From Kangiellaceae bacterium (GTDB taxonomy: Bacteria > Pseudomonadota > Gammaproteobacteria > Enterobacterales > Kangiellaceae), in assembly GCA_026196875.1 (NCBI GenBank), contig JAPHTP010000107.1, forward strand, positions 1 through 39,792: DNA of 39,792 nucleotides. The letters are read 5' to 3'. The notes under the pieces are model-generated. The model made no database searches. It was not told the DNA's origin and was given only the letters and a program-made list of their open reading frames with translations. The first letter of the stretch is position 1; each line of letters begins with the position of its first letter. Shown in pieces: positions 32,452 to 39,792 of the stretch. The position numbers and the translations under genes are program-made.

Positions 32452-33027
32452 ATGATGAGTCTATCTATGAGAAGCTGTATCCTTAAGATAATTATAAACT
32501 TGGCTATTGGCATTGGTTTTTTTGTTTCTCAACACTGCGCTGCAGATCATTCCACGGAAGTTTTCAAGTCAATAGCCCAAAGACTGAGTTATATGGAAGA
32601 TGTTGCTTTATACAAAGCGCAACAGGGTTTAGCTATTGAAGACAAAAAGCGAGAATCAGTTGTACTGGAAAATGCATTAGCCAACTCTCAACAACGAAAT
32701 CTGGATAGAGATGCGATGGCATTATTTTTTTCCGCACAGATCTCTGCGGCAAAAGCCATTCAATATCGTTATCGAGCCGAGTGGTTATCGCAGCCGCAAG
32801 CTTTAGCCAGAAAACCAAAGGACTTAAAACAAATCGTAAGGCCGCAATTGCTGGTATTAGGTAATAGGATCATTGACGGGATCGAACGCAGGCTTAAAAA
32901 TGAAGGACCGTTTACCCAAGAGCAACTGGCGCAGTTTTTGGCGTTGGTAAAGGTAAAACATCTATCCCGAGCGGATAAAAAAATGCTGTTTAATTCGCTT
33001 ATGAAAATCAGGTTAGCGGCTCACTAA
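32452..33027 (+). CDS. Periplasmic chorismate mutase, AroQ-gamma class
   Basis: AroQ-gamma enzymes convert chorismate to prephenate outside the cytoplasm. The N-terminus carries a signal peptide (CILKIIINLAIGIGFFVS, cleavage near HCAA). The mature protein begins with the family pattern 'IAQRLSYMEDVALYKAQQG', followed by 'LAIEDKKRESVVLENA' and 'AQISAAKAIQYRYRAEWL', closely matching exported *AroQ proteins; the conserved Arg, Lys and Gln of the active site are visible in these phrases. The total of about 160 mature residues fits the class. The start is uncertain: ATG 32452, 32455 and 32467 are all in frame and none has a good ribosome site; the frame is open to TTG 32374. Its physiological role in free-living bacteria is unclear. 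It follows the S41 peptidase gene. Confidence 0.85.
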   Translation: MMSLSMRSCILKIIINLAIGIGFFVSQHCAADHSTEVFKSIAQRLSYMEDVALYKAQQGLAIEDKKRESVVLENALANSQQRNLDRDAMALFFSAQISAAKAIQYRYRAEWLSQPQALARKPKDLKQIVRPQLLVLGNRIIDGIERRLKNEGPFTQEQLAQFLALVKVKHLSRADKKMLFNSLMKIRLAAH

Positions 33028-33119
33028 TTTAGTAATTTGGTGCAGTTTGGGAGCAACTAGGAGCCGGTTAAGATGACAAAAAATACAACTAGAGAAGTTA
33101 AATAAAGGTTAAGCGGTTG

Positions 33120-33713
33120 ATGCCATATCGAATTTTCACTATTGGTTATGCTACTAAGCCGATAGATGTCTTTATCAAACAATTAAAGAAGTACGAGATT
33201 AATGTTGTCGCAGATGTTCGCTCTGTGCCTTACAGCAAAGTATTTTTTGATTATCATCAGGAAAACATCACCGCGCATTTGAAGAAAAGTGGTATTCGCT
33301 ATGTGTATTTAGGAGAAGAGCTTGGTCCACGTTCAAAAGATGATGACCACTATGATGATTCCGGGCAGGTTCAATTTGACAGGCTGATGACCGCGAATTT
33401 TTTTAAACACGGTGTTGAAAGGTTGTTTAAAGGTTTGGAGCGTGGTTTTAATATTGCATTAATGTGCGCAGAAAAAGATCCGGCAACTTGCCATCGTAGT
33501 CTCCTAATTAGCTATTATCTAACGCGTAATACAGCTAATGATCTCGGTATTGAGCATATATGCCATGATGGTAAGTTAGAGACCCAGCAACAACTGGAAG
33601 CTCGTTTAACTCAAATACATAAAACTAGTTCTGATCTGTTTATGACGGACGAAGAAAGCAAGCGACGGGCCTATGAGCTTCAGCTAACCAATACTTCTTA
33701 TATTAAGCCGTAA
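33120..33713 (+). CDS. DUF488 family protein
   Basis: The product is 197 residues from ATG 33120 (a TTG immediately before is ignored). The hallmark features are 'RIFTIGYATKPIDVFIKQL' at the N-terminus, 'VVADVRSVPYSKVFFDYH' in the first third, 'YVYLGEELGPRSKD', and 'NIALMCAEKDPATCHRSLL', containing the conserved Cys and CHR motif. Length and motif order match DUF488 proteins, which are cytoplasmic and of unknown biochemical role, often near stress or DNA-related genes. There is no signal peptide. It is separated by about 90 bases from the chorismate mutase and 183 from the MarR-GNAT gene, so it is probably its own unit. Confidence 0.85.
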   Translation: MPYRIFTIGYATKPIDVFIKQLKKYEINVVADVRSVPYSKVFFDYHQENITAHLKKSGIRYVYLGEELGPRSKDDDHYDDSGQVQFDRLMTANFFKHGVERLFKGLERGFNIALMCAEKDPATCHRSLLISYYLTRNTANDLGIEHICHDGKLETQQQLEARLTQIHKTSSDLFMTDEESKRRAYELQLTNTSYIKP

Positions 33714-33831
33714 AGAAAAATGGTCGACCAGGCATCTTAAATAAGAGAACCTAAATAACCCTTTAATTTCAAATAGATATGTCCGATTAGCCGAATTAAA
33801 GTTGCGCAATTTGTTGATATTTGCTCTCAAT

Positions 33832-33864
33832 ATAGTTGACTAAGTCAACTATGTGATGCATATT
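33832..33864 (+). promoter_or_regulatory. Operator palindrome and overlapping promoter for the MarR-GNAT gene
   Basis: ATAGTTGACT-A-AGTCAACTAT (33832-33852) is a perfect ten-base inverted repeat with a single central base, the size and symmetry of a MarR-family site. It contains a -35-like TTGACT (33836-33841), with CATATT (33859-33864) 17 bases further as a modest -10. The start codon is at 33897. Binding would block the promoter, so autorepression is likely. Confidence 0.7.
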
Positions 33865-33896
33865 GATTAACCTATCACTCAGATGGTGCTATCGAT

Positions 33897-34844
33897 ATGA
33901 CTGAAACCGCGCAGTTAGATTTAGATGTATTGACCGAAAAATTTCGACACTTTAATCGTTTTTATACGGAAAAGATCGGTGTGCTCAATAATCGTTTAGT
34001 CGATTCAGAATTTTCGCTAACCGAAGCCCGGGTTTTATATGAAATTGCCAACGAGGAAAAAAATAGAGAAGGACCTTCGGCTCAAGATTTACAACAGCTT
34101 TTACATATTGACCGCGGCCAATTAAGTCGCATTCTAAAAGACTTTGAAAGCAAAGGACTAATTAGGCGAAGTGCAGATAAGCTTGATGCGCGCAAGAAAA
34201 ATCTCCAGTTAACCAGAAAAGGAAAAAATGCCTTTTCCAAGTTGAACCAGCTTTCGCAAAATACCATGCGGCAATTGCTCAGTAATTTAAATGAGTCTCA
34301 GCAGACAAAGTTGGTTGCTGCGATTAATGACGTAGAAGCGTGTTTAAATCCAACTCCAAGAAAATTTGATTATCAACTTAGGCGGATCCAACCTGGGGAT
34401 ATTGGTTATATTGCCCATCGGCAAATGCTACTTTATCAACAGGCTTATGGTTGGGGGATTAACTACGAGATCATTGCTGCGGAAATACTTTGTGATTTTG
34501 TTAAGAATTTCGATCCGTTAAAAGAGCAGAGTTGGATCGCAGAAGCAAACGGGAAAATTATTGGTTCGGTGTTTTTGGCTAAGGAATCAGATGAGGTAAG
34601 TAAATTAAGATTGCTTTATGTGGAGGCCGAAGCTCGAGGTTTAGGGCTGGGTACCAGGTTGGTAGAGGAGTGCATTAACTTTGCGAAACAAGCTGGGTAT
34701 AGAAAAATGAAGCTTTGGACGCAAAGTTGTTTGATTAGCGCACGGCGGATTTATAAGTATTTTGGGTTTAAGCCGGTAAAAGTTGAGTCTCATGATCTTT
34801 TCGGATCTGAAATGGATGGAGAGTATTGGGAGGTTGAGTTTTAA
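33897..34844 (+). CDS. MarR-GNAT fusion: transcriptional regulator with N-acetyltransferase domain
   Basis: The protein is 315 residues from ATG 33897. Residues 1-150 form a MarR winged helix ('DSEFSLTEARVLYEIANEE', 'LLHIDRGQLSRILKDFESK', then a wing with 'KLDARKKNLQLTRKGKNAF'). Residues about 158-315 are a GNAT acetyltransferase ('DIGYIAHRQMLLYQQAYGW', 'SWIAEANGKIIGSVFLAKE', then the acetyl-CoA loop 'LGLGTRLVEECINFAKQAG'). Fusions of this form are common in proteobacteria; the acetyl acceptor is unknown. A perfect palindrome 45 bases upstream overlaps the promoter, indicating autorepression released by a ligand or by the acetylation substrate. It stands alone between intergenic regions. Confidence 0.88.
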   Translation: MTETAQLDLDVLTEKFRHFNRFYTEKIGVLNNRLVDSEFSLTEARVLYEIANEEKNREGPSAQDLQQLLHIDRGQLSRILKDFESKGLIRRSADKLDARKKNLQLTRKGKNAFSKLNQLSQNTMRQLLSNLNESQQTKLVAAINDVEACLNPTPRKFDYQLRRIQPGDIGYIAHRQMLLYQQAYGWGINYEIIAAEILCDFVKNFDPLKEQSWIAEANGKIIGSVFLAKESDEVSKLRLLYVEAEARGLGLGTRLVEECINFAKQAGYRKMKLWTQSCLISARRIYKYFGFKPVKVESHDLFGSEMDGEYWEVEF

Positions 34845-35358
34845 TTTAAAAGTGTGTGTCGATTCTTACTCTTTCGCCCTGAGTAGAAACGACATTTTGC
34901 AGGGACTTTTTGCAGATTCTTTTGTAAGGGGGGTAGCCAGGAAATTTTGCCAGGACATATTTTGTGCTGGCCGTCAGGCAATTGAACTTAACTATAAGTC
35001 AATTTTAATTAAGTTATAGTTTAAGTATATAAATACAATTTGTACAGACTATGATGAGTGATTGGCCAGTAACTATAAAATATTTATTTTATTAAAAACA
35101 ATAAAGTAGACGGCTAACTTGTTTCTTTCCACTAGATTGTCATCTTATCTATTTCTCACAAAATTGACCTTAAATACTCGGCGACAGACTTCAATTGACG
35201 ATCGATAGCATTCCGGCGTTGGCCGATTTTTGCAAAACTAATAATTTTTACTATCTTGCATAGAGGGTTTTTCATAACTAGGCTCTCTATCAATCGTATT
35301 TGATTGAAAACATCTTATTTGGTTATGTAGGTAGTACTTATCTTTGTGAGACTAAAGT
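34845..35358. other. 514-base gene-free interval before the chemoreceptor
   Basis: No convincing gene is present; an open frame crossing into it from the MarR-GNAT gene is a shadow. CTTAACTATAA (34987-34997) and TTATAGTTTAAG (35014-35025) form a near-perfect inverted repeat, possibly an operator or the end of the upstream transcript. The remainder is AT-rich leader or promoter sequence for the chemoreceptor, in which I cannot fix a promoter. Confidence 0.45.
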
Positions 35359-37359
35359 ATGAGCTTTAAAACATTGAGCTTTAAAACACTAAGCTTTAAA
35401 ACAAAAATCTTAATACTTGTTTCCGTTCCTGTCGTTAGTTTAATTCTCGTTATCGGTTCAAATATTATTGACAAAATATCAGCCAGGTCGGCATCAATTC
35501 AGTTGTTAGATTTAACTGAGTTGGCTTCAGAGAGTAGCAATTTAATACACGAAATTCAAAAAGAGCGAGGATATAGTGCTGGTTATTTAGGCTCTGACGG
35601 CAAAAATTTTAGACAAGAACTGAGCCAACAAAGAAGTCAATTAGACTCCACTATTTTGCGCTACTCGGAATTTTTGCAAGAGTTAAAGTTGTCCGAGTTT
35701 GTGCTAAGCGCATCAAAGAAAATCGTAAACGTTGAACTAAAAAAACTCTCAAGTCATCGGAGTAATATCGATAGCCGATCAGTTCCGCCTGCGGATGCCG
35801 TTAAATACTATACCCAAATAATTCAAACGCTATTAGAGAGCATTTCTCGAATCGCACAAATGAGTCAGGAAACAGACATTTCGCTGGAAATCGTTTCTTA
35901 TTTCAACCTTTTGCTCAGCAAAGAACAGGCTGGAATCGAACGCGCAGTTTTGAGTAGTGGGTTTGCTGCCGGCAATTTTTCCACTCAACAATACGAGATG
36001 TTTCTTAACTTGGTTGCTAAGCAAGAAGTTTATATAAGAGAGTTTAAACTTTTTGCAAATTCTTCACTGGCCAATTTCTATGATGAAACTCTTACTCCTA
36101 CATTGGATAAAGAGGTAGATAAATTTCGTTTAGCCGTCAGACAAGCAGAGGCCAATAAAGCGCTGCAAGTTGATGCAGGGGAATGGTTTCAGGCAGCCAG
36201 CAAACGTATAGAAAAAATTAAAATGGTAGACGATTATATCGCTAATGAGCTCTTCGAGAAAACGACCGAACTAAAAAGTAAAATGGAATCAAGTTTGATG
36301 CTGAGCACCGGACTTCTTATTGGGCTTTTAGTTTTGCTTTCCAGTTTGCTTGTTGTCATCATAAAAAACTTAATGCGACAGGTCCACAGCTTGTTCACTG
36401 TAATGGAAGAGGTACGCGATAATAATAACTTGTCAGCGAGGGCGAAAGTTTTAGGTAATGATGAGATCGGGCAGGTAGCTCAGGCGCTTAACGAAACATT
36501 GGGTAAATTCGCGGGTTCGGTTGAACAGATTTCTAAGACCAGTGAGCACTTGGCGATTTCTGCTGAGCAGTCATCAAAAACTATCAGCCGCAACTCGACC
36601 TTGTTGACGCTGCAGCAAGATGAAACCAGTCAGGTCGCGACAGCGATAGAAGAAATGACGGCGACGGTTGCTGAGGTATCACGGAGTGCGAGCTCTGCTG
36701 CGCAATCAGCATCGGAGGCTGATAATTTGGCAAATAAAGGGAGTGAGTCGGTTGCTGCTTCGCTTAAATCGATTAATGAGCTTGCTAATGATGTAGAACG
36801 ATTGAGCCAACAGATTAACCGATTGAATGAGAGTAGCCACGATATATCGAGTGTGATAGATGTGATCAAAAGTGTTTCTGAACAAACCAATCTATTGGCA
36901 CTTAACGCGGCAATTGAAGCTGCGCGTGCCGGTGAGCAAGGAAGAGGTTTTGCAGTGGTTGCTGACGAAGTAAGGGCGTTAGCAAAACGTACCCAAAGTT
37001 CAACCAGTGAAATTGAAGGTATTATCGGTAAATTGCAGAGCGAAGTAGGTAAGGCATTTAGCGTAATAGAAGACAGCCAGGAGAAAACCCGGAAAGCCGT
37101 TCAAAATGCTGAAACTGTAGCAGTGGATCTAGATGATATTTCAATCGCAATTTCGAGTATCAGCGAAATGGGCCAACAAATAGCGGCTGCGGCCGAAGAG
37201 CAGGTTGCAGTTACCAATGATATTAACCAAAATATTGTTGGTATTGATAAGAAGTCACAGGATACAGCTGTTGGTGCAAGCCAAATAACGACAACTGCTA
37301 GTGAGCAAGCGCAGATGGCTACGTTGCTAAAGTCACTAGCTACAGCCTTCAGAGTATAA
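35359..37359 (+). CDS. Methyl-accepting chemotaxis protein with NIT sensor domain
   Basis: The protein is 666 residues from ATG 35359. The cytoplasmic N-terminus is a triple repeat [15 protein letters not shown] encoded by three 15-base units. TM1 is about 17-34. The periplasmic domain (about 55-310) begins with '[19 protein letters not shown]', the signature of the nitrate/nitrite-sensing NIT domain. TM2 (about 313-337) is followed by a HAMP domain ('[19 protein letters not shown]') and a long methyl-accepting coiled coil whose hairpin tip carries '[19 protein letters not shown]' and '[19 protein letters not shown]'. It should couple to CheA/CheW and steer motility in response to a small ligand. 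No other chemotaxis gene is in the window. A 12-base inverted repeat follows the stop. Confidence 0.92.
   Translation: MSFKTLSFKTLSFKTKILILVSVPVVSLILVIGSNIIDKISARSASIQLLDLTELASESSNLIHEIQKERGYSAGYLGSDGKNFRQELSQQRSQLDSTILRYSEFLQELKLSEFVLSASKKIVNVELKKLSSHRSNIDSRSVPPADAVKYYTQIIQTLLESISRIAQMSQETDISLEIVSYFNLLLSKEQAGIERAVLSSGFAAGNFSTQQYEMFLNLVAKQEVYIREFKLFANSSLANFYDETLTPTLDKEVDKFRLAVRQAEANKALQVDAGEWFQAASKRIEKIKMVDDYIANELFEKTTELKSKMESSLMLSTGLLIGLLVLLSSLLVVIIKNLMRQVHSLFTVMEEVRDNNNLSARAKVLGNDEIGQVAQALNETLGKFAGSVEQISKTSEHLAISAEQSSKTISRNSTLLTLQQDETSQVATAIEEMTATVAEVSRSASSAAQSASEADNLANKGSESVAASLKSINELANDVERLSQQINRLNESSHDISSVIDVIKSVSEQTNLLALNAAIEAARAGEQGRGFAVVADEVRALAKRTQSSTSEIEGIIGKLQSEVGKAFSVIEDSQEKTRKAVQNAETVAVDLDDISIAISSISEMGQQIAAAAEEQVAVTNDINQNIVGIDKKSQDTAVGASQITTTASEQAQMATLLKSLATAFRV
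35362..35406. repeat. 15-bp in-frame triple repeat at the chemoreceptor N-terminus
   Basis: AGCTTTAAAACA plus a variable codon occurs three times in a row, encoding [10 protein letters not shown] and SFKTK just before TM1. It extends the short cytoplasmic N-terminus and suggests recent slippage. Confidence 0.85.
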
Positions 37360-37363
37360 AGAG

Positions 37364-37399
37364 ATTACTCCTACAGAAGGGAGAACTTGTAGGAGTAAT
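37364..37399. terminator. Bidirectional terminator-like inverted repeat between convergent genes
   Basis: ATTACTCCTACA (37364-37375) pairs perfectly with TGTAGGAGTAAT (37388-37399) across a 12-base loop, between the chemoreceptor stop and the stop of the minus-strand membrane protein. The CTCCTACA/TGTAGGAG core is the same as in the REP elements of this window, so it may be a REP relative used as a transcript end. Confidence 0.6.
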
Positions 37400-37418
37400 A
37401 TGAATTAATAACAACCTG

Positions 37419-37850
37419 CTATACATACCAACTTTTACTTTTCACCTGATGCGAAAACCAAAGCAACGCAATCGCAATAATGATCACCATTATTGGCATA
37501 ATCATTCTGCCGGGACCAAAAACTTCGAACGAGTTACTGATAAAAAATGAGTGATACATTTGCACTAAAATAGCGAGCAACGAAATCAGCAAGACCGGAA
37601 GCGCCCAGCCCGCTCTTAATAGCAAAGCGATACAACCTAGTGCGCCACCAAAAACAGCGAAGGCAAAAGCGGCGTTAGCCCAGGTTGGAGTCGAGGCGTA
37701 CAATTCTTGCTCTGCTTGAGGCAATTCAGCTAGCATTTCCGGCGTCATTAGCATTTGGCTAATAAAAGCCATTACGCCGAGTAAGTTCCATACCAGCGCC
37801 AGGCCGATCAAGATCCAAAAGGCAGTTGGCGCTTTGTTCTCTTGAGACAT
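37419..37850 (-). CDS. Small four-helix membrane protein
   Basis: The product is 143 residues from ATG 37850, with a good AAGGAG site upstream. Four membrane helices are visible: about 10-32 (AFWILIGLALVWNLLGVMA), 56-78 (NAAFAFAVFGGALGCIALLL), 81-100 (GWALPVLLISLLAILVQMY) and 115-134 (RMIMPIMVIIIAIALLWFS). The loop between helices 1 and 2 is acidic (PEMLAELPQAEQELYAS). I remember similar proteins in marine Gammaproteobacteria annotated only as hypothetical or, doubtfully, as sugar transporters; nothing here supports a transport role. It lies downstream of the ArsR-SRPBCC-DUF4287 operon on the same strand, separated by a REP element. Confidence 0.7.
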   Translation of the reverse strand: MSQENKAPTAFWILIGLALVWNLLGVMAFISQMLMTPEMLAELPQAEQELYASTPTWANAAFAFAVFGGALGCIALLLRAGWALPVLLISLLAILVQMYHSFFISNSFEVFGPGRMIMPIMVIIIAIALLWFSHQVKSKSWYV

Positions 37851-37892
37851 AAAATATTCTCCTTATAGTTAATTTTGATACCTGCCATCGTT

Positions 37893-37952
37893 TCGCGACT
37901 AAAGTCGGTCCTACAGGTCAGGGAGTCTTTGCTGTAGCGACTTTAGTCGCGA
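37893..37952. repeat. REP-like inverted repeat (GTAG/CGCGACTAAAGTCG type)
   Basis: TCGCGACTAAAGTCG with CTACAG (37893-37916) is the reverse complement of CTGTAG with CGACTTTAGTCGCGA (37932-37952), apart from a three-base insertion. This is the widespread gammaproteobacterial REP core (tGTAGGAGCGActttagTCGCGA). It lies between the DUF4287 gene stop and the membrane protein start. No REP-associated transposase is in the window. Confidence 0.8.
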
Positions 37953-37996
37953 TTATTCTCACAGCGTTCACCAGTCGTTTTAGATTTCAGCCGATA

Positions 37997-38530
37997 CTAG
38001 CTTTTGTCGTAAGCGGCTTTCAACCAACCAATCAGTTCTTCATCCACTTGGGTTATATCGGTTACTCTTACGCGGTGGGAAACCATGGCGTTAAAACTGC
38101 CTGAGTTTTCCAGCCGTTCCGTTGCCTCTTTTCCTTTTAAGTTAATGCCGACGTCAACACGGGTTTTGGTTGAGGGCTGGATGAGAGCAAATTGTTTGTT
38201 GTGCCTTAGGCTAACGTAAGTCTTCTTTGGTGAAATTTCGAGATCTGATAAATCTTTTAAGCGCGCGATAATTTCGTTGTAAATCGGCTTTAAAACTTCT
38301 TTATCACCCTTGTATTGTGCGGTGACCAGATCGACTTCTTGAGCCTTTCCCTGGTTCAAAAAATCGTGGGCAATTAAATTGGCAAAGCCATGGGTAACCG
38401 AGTGCTCTGATTTCAGAAATGACACAATTTTTCCATGCTTGTCGAGCTTGGATTGGCCGACAAGGTTTAGCCATTCACCGATTTCCTTGCCGGTTTTTTG
38501 CTTCATGTTGTCCCGCATGCTGTTAGCCAT
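37997..38530 (-). CDS. DUF4287 and DUF5655 domain protein (possible ATA start at 38548)
   Basis: The product is 177 residues from ATG 38530. The N-terminal 60 residues match DUF4287 ('NMKQKTGKEIGEWLNLV', 'KHGKIVSFLKSEHSVTHGF'); the C-terminal 110 match DUF5655 ('PIYNEIIARLKDLSDLEIS', 'KKTYVSLRHNKQFALIQPS', 'TRVDVGINLKG'). It is a cytoplasmic protein of unknown biochemistry. The start is unusual: AGGAG (38560-38556) has ideal spacing to ATA 38548, which would add residues reading M-ASPEE before MANSM, similar to N-termini I recall for this family, while ATG 38530 has only AGAAG nearby. It is third in an operon, about 20 bases after the SRPBCC gene, and likely shares ArsR control. Confidence 0.85.
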   Translation of the reverse strand: MANSMRDNMKQKTGKEIGEWLNLVGQSKLDKHGKIVSFLKSEHSVTHGFANLIAHDFLNQGKAQEVDLVTAQYKGDKEVLKPIYNEIIARLKDLSDLEISPKKTYVSLRHNKQFALIQPSTKTRVDVGINLKGKEATERLENSGSFNAMVSHRVRVTDITQVDEELIGWLKAAYDKS

Positions 38531-38545
38531 TTCTTCTGGACTTGC

Positions 38546-38560
38546 TATGGTTATTCTCCT
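38546..38560 (-). promoter_or_regulatory. Shine-Dalgarno positioned on ATA, possible non-AUG start of the DUF4287 gene
   Basis: On the minus strand, AGGAG at 38560-38556 is followed by seven bases and then ATA at 38548-38546, in frame with the DUF4287 gene. The SRPBCC stop codon lies between SD and ATA, as in tightly packed operons. The six codons between ATA and ATG 38530 read as plausible protein (ASPEE after the start). Confidence 0.5.
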
Positions 38561-39141
38561 TTATTGTCGGTTTTAACATCCGTTGCATCTTGTTCGGAAA
38601 AATCTTCATCACGGTAGTCGCCTTTCTTATCGAAAGACCAATTTTCGCTTTTACAAACCGCGGGCGTCATAAATGCTGTTAGAGAAATGACGGTCAGTAA
38701 TAGACGTTGTTTGAAAGTAGGTCGGCCGGTTTCGACAACCGCTTTAAGCGTTTCGGTGATAAAGCTGCCGCCTTGGTCCATGTAATCTGCAGTTTTGGTA
38801 TCCGCCGGTACATTTTCGTTGATCAAGGTAAATTCGGTGCCTCCTTCAACTTCTCTTAAACGGTATGTGACCTTGCAGTAAGGATCGTCCAGATTGGTAA
38901 ATTTAAAACTATGAGAATAAACATAGGGCGGATCCCATTCGAGGACTTCGCCGACCACCGAAGTGTACTTGCCGTTTGGCGAACGCATTCTGATAGGCGC
39001 ATCAACTTCCAGTCCTGGGGTGTCGAGTCGAGCGTTAAAGAAATGCGCGCAGAGCCCTTCTTTTTTGGTGAGCTCCTGCCAAACCTTTTCAATTGGCGCG
39101 TTAATTATTACTTTATAAATGCTTTTAGGCAGTCTTTTCAT
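38551..39141 (-). CDS. SRPBCC/AHSA1-like protein
   Basis: The product is 196 residues from ATG 39141, with GAGG six bases upstream. It starts in the usual way for the AHSA1 (SRPBCC) superfamily: 'YKVIINAPIEKVWQELTKK', then 'DAPIRMRSPNGKYTSVVGE', 'VLEWDPPYVYSHSFKFTN', 'TYRLREVEGGTEFTLINEN' and a C-terminal helix 'GGSFITETLKAVVETG'. Members have a helix-grip fold with a hydrophobic cavity for small ligands. A further 50 residues follow, including a hydrophobic stretch (QRLLLTVISLTAFMTPAV) and an acidic tail, so the protein could be membrane-associated. It overlaps the ArsR gene by 17 bases and is translationally coupled to it. ArsR-SRPBCC pairs are a well known operon type. Confidence 0.85.
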   Translation of the reverse strand: MKRLPKSIYKVIINAPIEKVWQELTKKEGLCAHFFNARLDTPGLEVDAPIRMRSPNGKYTSVVGEVLEWDPPYVYSHSFKFTNLDDPYCKVTYRLREVEGGTEFTLINENVPADTKTADYMDQGGSFITETLKAVVETGRPTFKQRLLLTVISLTAFMTPAVCKSENWSFDKKGDYRDEDFSEQDATDVKTDNKGE

Positions 39142-39511
39142 GGCAGTCCTCAGTTGGTTCGGAATCCATGTTTGATTCCTGGTTAGATTCTAGCTGAAGT
39201 TTAAAAGCGTTTAGTTTGCTGGCAAAAAACTGGCTGTATTCATTAGTCCAGCGGTCATAAATCATCTGGATAGGTACCGCATTAAAATAATGCAGGCTAT
39301 TACGCCCCGACTTTTCGATCACCAATAGTTCTGCCTTGTGTAGAATTTTGATATGTTTGCTGACGCCTATTCGGCTGATCTCAAACTGCTCTGCAATATT
39401 TCCGCTAAAACAACCAGGGTGCGCCAGTACATAATCTAATATCTCTCTTCTGACACCATGCGCCAGTGCGTGAAAAATATTGTCCATTGGATCATCAGTT
39501 GGGTGATTCAT
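39125..39511 (-). CDS. ArsR-family transcriptional repressor
   Basis: The product is 128 residues from ATG 39511. It is an ArsR-type winged helix: 'MDNIFHALAHGVRREILDY', 'CFSGNIAEQFEISRIGVSK' as the recognition region, 'HIKILHKAELLVIEKSGRN', 'SLHYFNAVPIQMIYDRW'. It lacks the metal-binding cysteine motif of classical ArsR (only one Cys in the helix region), as is usual for the subgroup paired with SRPBCC genes. It heads the operon ArsR-SRPBCC-DUF4287 on the minus strand. A perfect 11-base inverted repeat lies about 30 bases upstream and is the likely autoregulatory operator. The inducer is unknown; the SRPBCC partner may bind the same ligand. Confidence 0.9.
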   Translation of the reverse strand: MNHPTDDPMDNIFHALAHGVRREILDYVLAHPGCFSGNIAEQFEISRIGVSKHIKILHKAELLVIEKSGRNSLHYFNAVPIQMIYDRWTNEYSQFFASKLNAFKLQLESNQESNMDSEPTEDCHEKTA

Positions 39512-39540
39512 CAGCTTGTTTACCGGAATACTGATTACAT

Positions 39541-39568
39541 TAATATGTAACTATTTGGTTACATATTA
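39541..39568. promoter_or_regulatory. Operator palindrome upstream of the ArsR operon
   Basis: TAATATGTAAC (39541-39551) and GTTACATATTA (39558-39568) are perfect inverted repeats separated by six bases, a typical ArsR-family site. It lies 29 bases upstream of the ArsR start in the expected promoter, so autorepression of the three-gene operon is likely. Confidence 0.7.
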
Positions 39569-39604
39569 AGACACAATTAAATGAAGATCAAGTTGAGGAG
39601 AACA

Positions 39605-39792
39605 TGTAGGAGCGGTTTTAACCGCGAAGCGATGGTGGGCGCTGAGAGATTTTATCGCGACTGAAGTCGCTCCTACAGGCGGGTAGAATTTGTAGGAGCG
39701 GTTTTAACCGCGAAACGATGGTGGATGTTGAGAGATTCTATCGCGACTGAAGTCGCTCCTACAGGCGGGTAGAATTTGTAGGAGCGGTTTTA
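39605..39792. repeat. Tandem array of an 86-bp REP-type unit (continues past the window)
   Basis: An 86-base unit starts at 39605 and again at 39691; a third copy starts at 39777 and is cut by the window edge. Each unit begins TGTAGGAGCGGTTTTAACCG and ends with CGACTGAAGTCGCTCCTACA plus a short spacer, so it folds as a long imperfect hairpin. This is the REP/BIME organisation known from Pseudomonas and relatives. Confidence 0.9.

Noticed and set aside
34783-35019. 78-codon frame overlapping the end of the MarR-GNAT gene
   Set aside because: It starts inside the acetyltransferase domain in another frame, lacks a ribosome site and has no protein-like features.
39605-39792. CRISPR-like repeat at the window end
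   Set aside because: The 86-base unit is fully repeated, including the would-be spacer, and has the REP core and hairpin.

Overview
The window looks like chromosome from a marine-type gammaproteobacterium. Three CadC/ToxR-like one-component regulators with membrane segments, lipoprotein hydrolases, a DUF5916 outer-membrane protein, an NIT-type chemoreceptor and 'GTAGGAGCG' REP elements are typical of that group. Kangiellaceae or Alteromonadales relatives are my guess, but no rRNA, tRNA or housekeeping marker is present to settle it. The DNA is moderately AT-rich, and by eye more so between about 10.5 and 17.1 kb.

Layout. 1-6.1 kb is accessory: the C-terminal part of a protein resembling GHKL-ATPase defence proteins (cut by the window edge), small unknown genes, and a transmembrane wHTH/beta-propeller regulator divergent from a small secreted protein. 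6.2-17.1 kb is the most interesting segment. A 1427-residue secreted Rhs/YD-repeat protein with a 142-residue variable tail is followed on the same strand by five small, mutually related single-pass membrane proteins with an ankyrin-like core; the first overlaps the Rhs stop codon. Then come Sel1, leucine-rich-repeat, membrane-anchored and HEAT-lipoprotein genes. I read this as a polymorphic-toxin locus with an expanded immunity repertoire. 17.4-25.5 kb holds secreted proteins of unknown function, a wHTH-TolB-TPR regulator, an esterase-like lipoprotein, a 7TM-AraC regulator and small membrane or unknown genes. 25.7-39.8 kb is more ordinary: a DUF5916 protein convergent with a third wHTH/propeller regulator, an S41 peptidase lipoprotein, a periplasmic chorismate mutase (AroQ-gamma), DUF488, a MarR-GNAT fusion with a perfect operator palindrome, a chemoreceptor, and an ArsR-SRPBCC-DUF4287 operon with its own operator palindrome.

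Two themes cross the window. Short tandem repeats are unusually common: noncoding arrays with units of 11, 13, 14, 16 and 21 bp sit at gene ends or starts, and in-frame arrays with units of 6, 15 and 18 bp sit inside genes. Separately, two genes have a strong Shine-Dalgarno sequence at correct spacing before ATC or ATA instead of ATG, and the open frame continues upstream of the first canonical start.

All functional calls come from reading translated sequence and remembered family features. No database search was possible.
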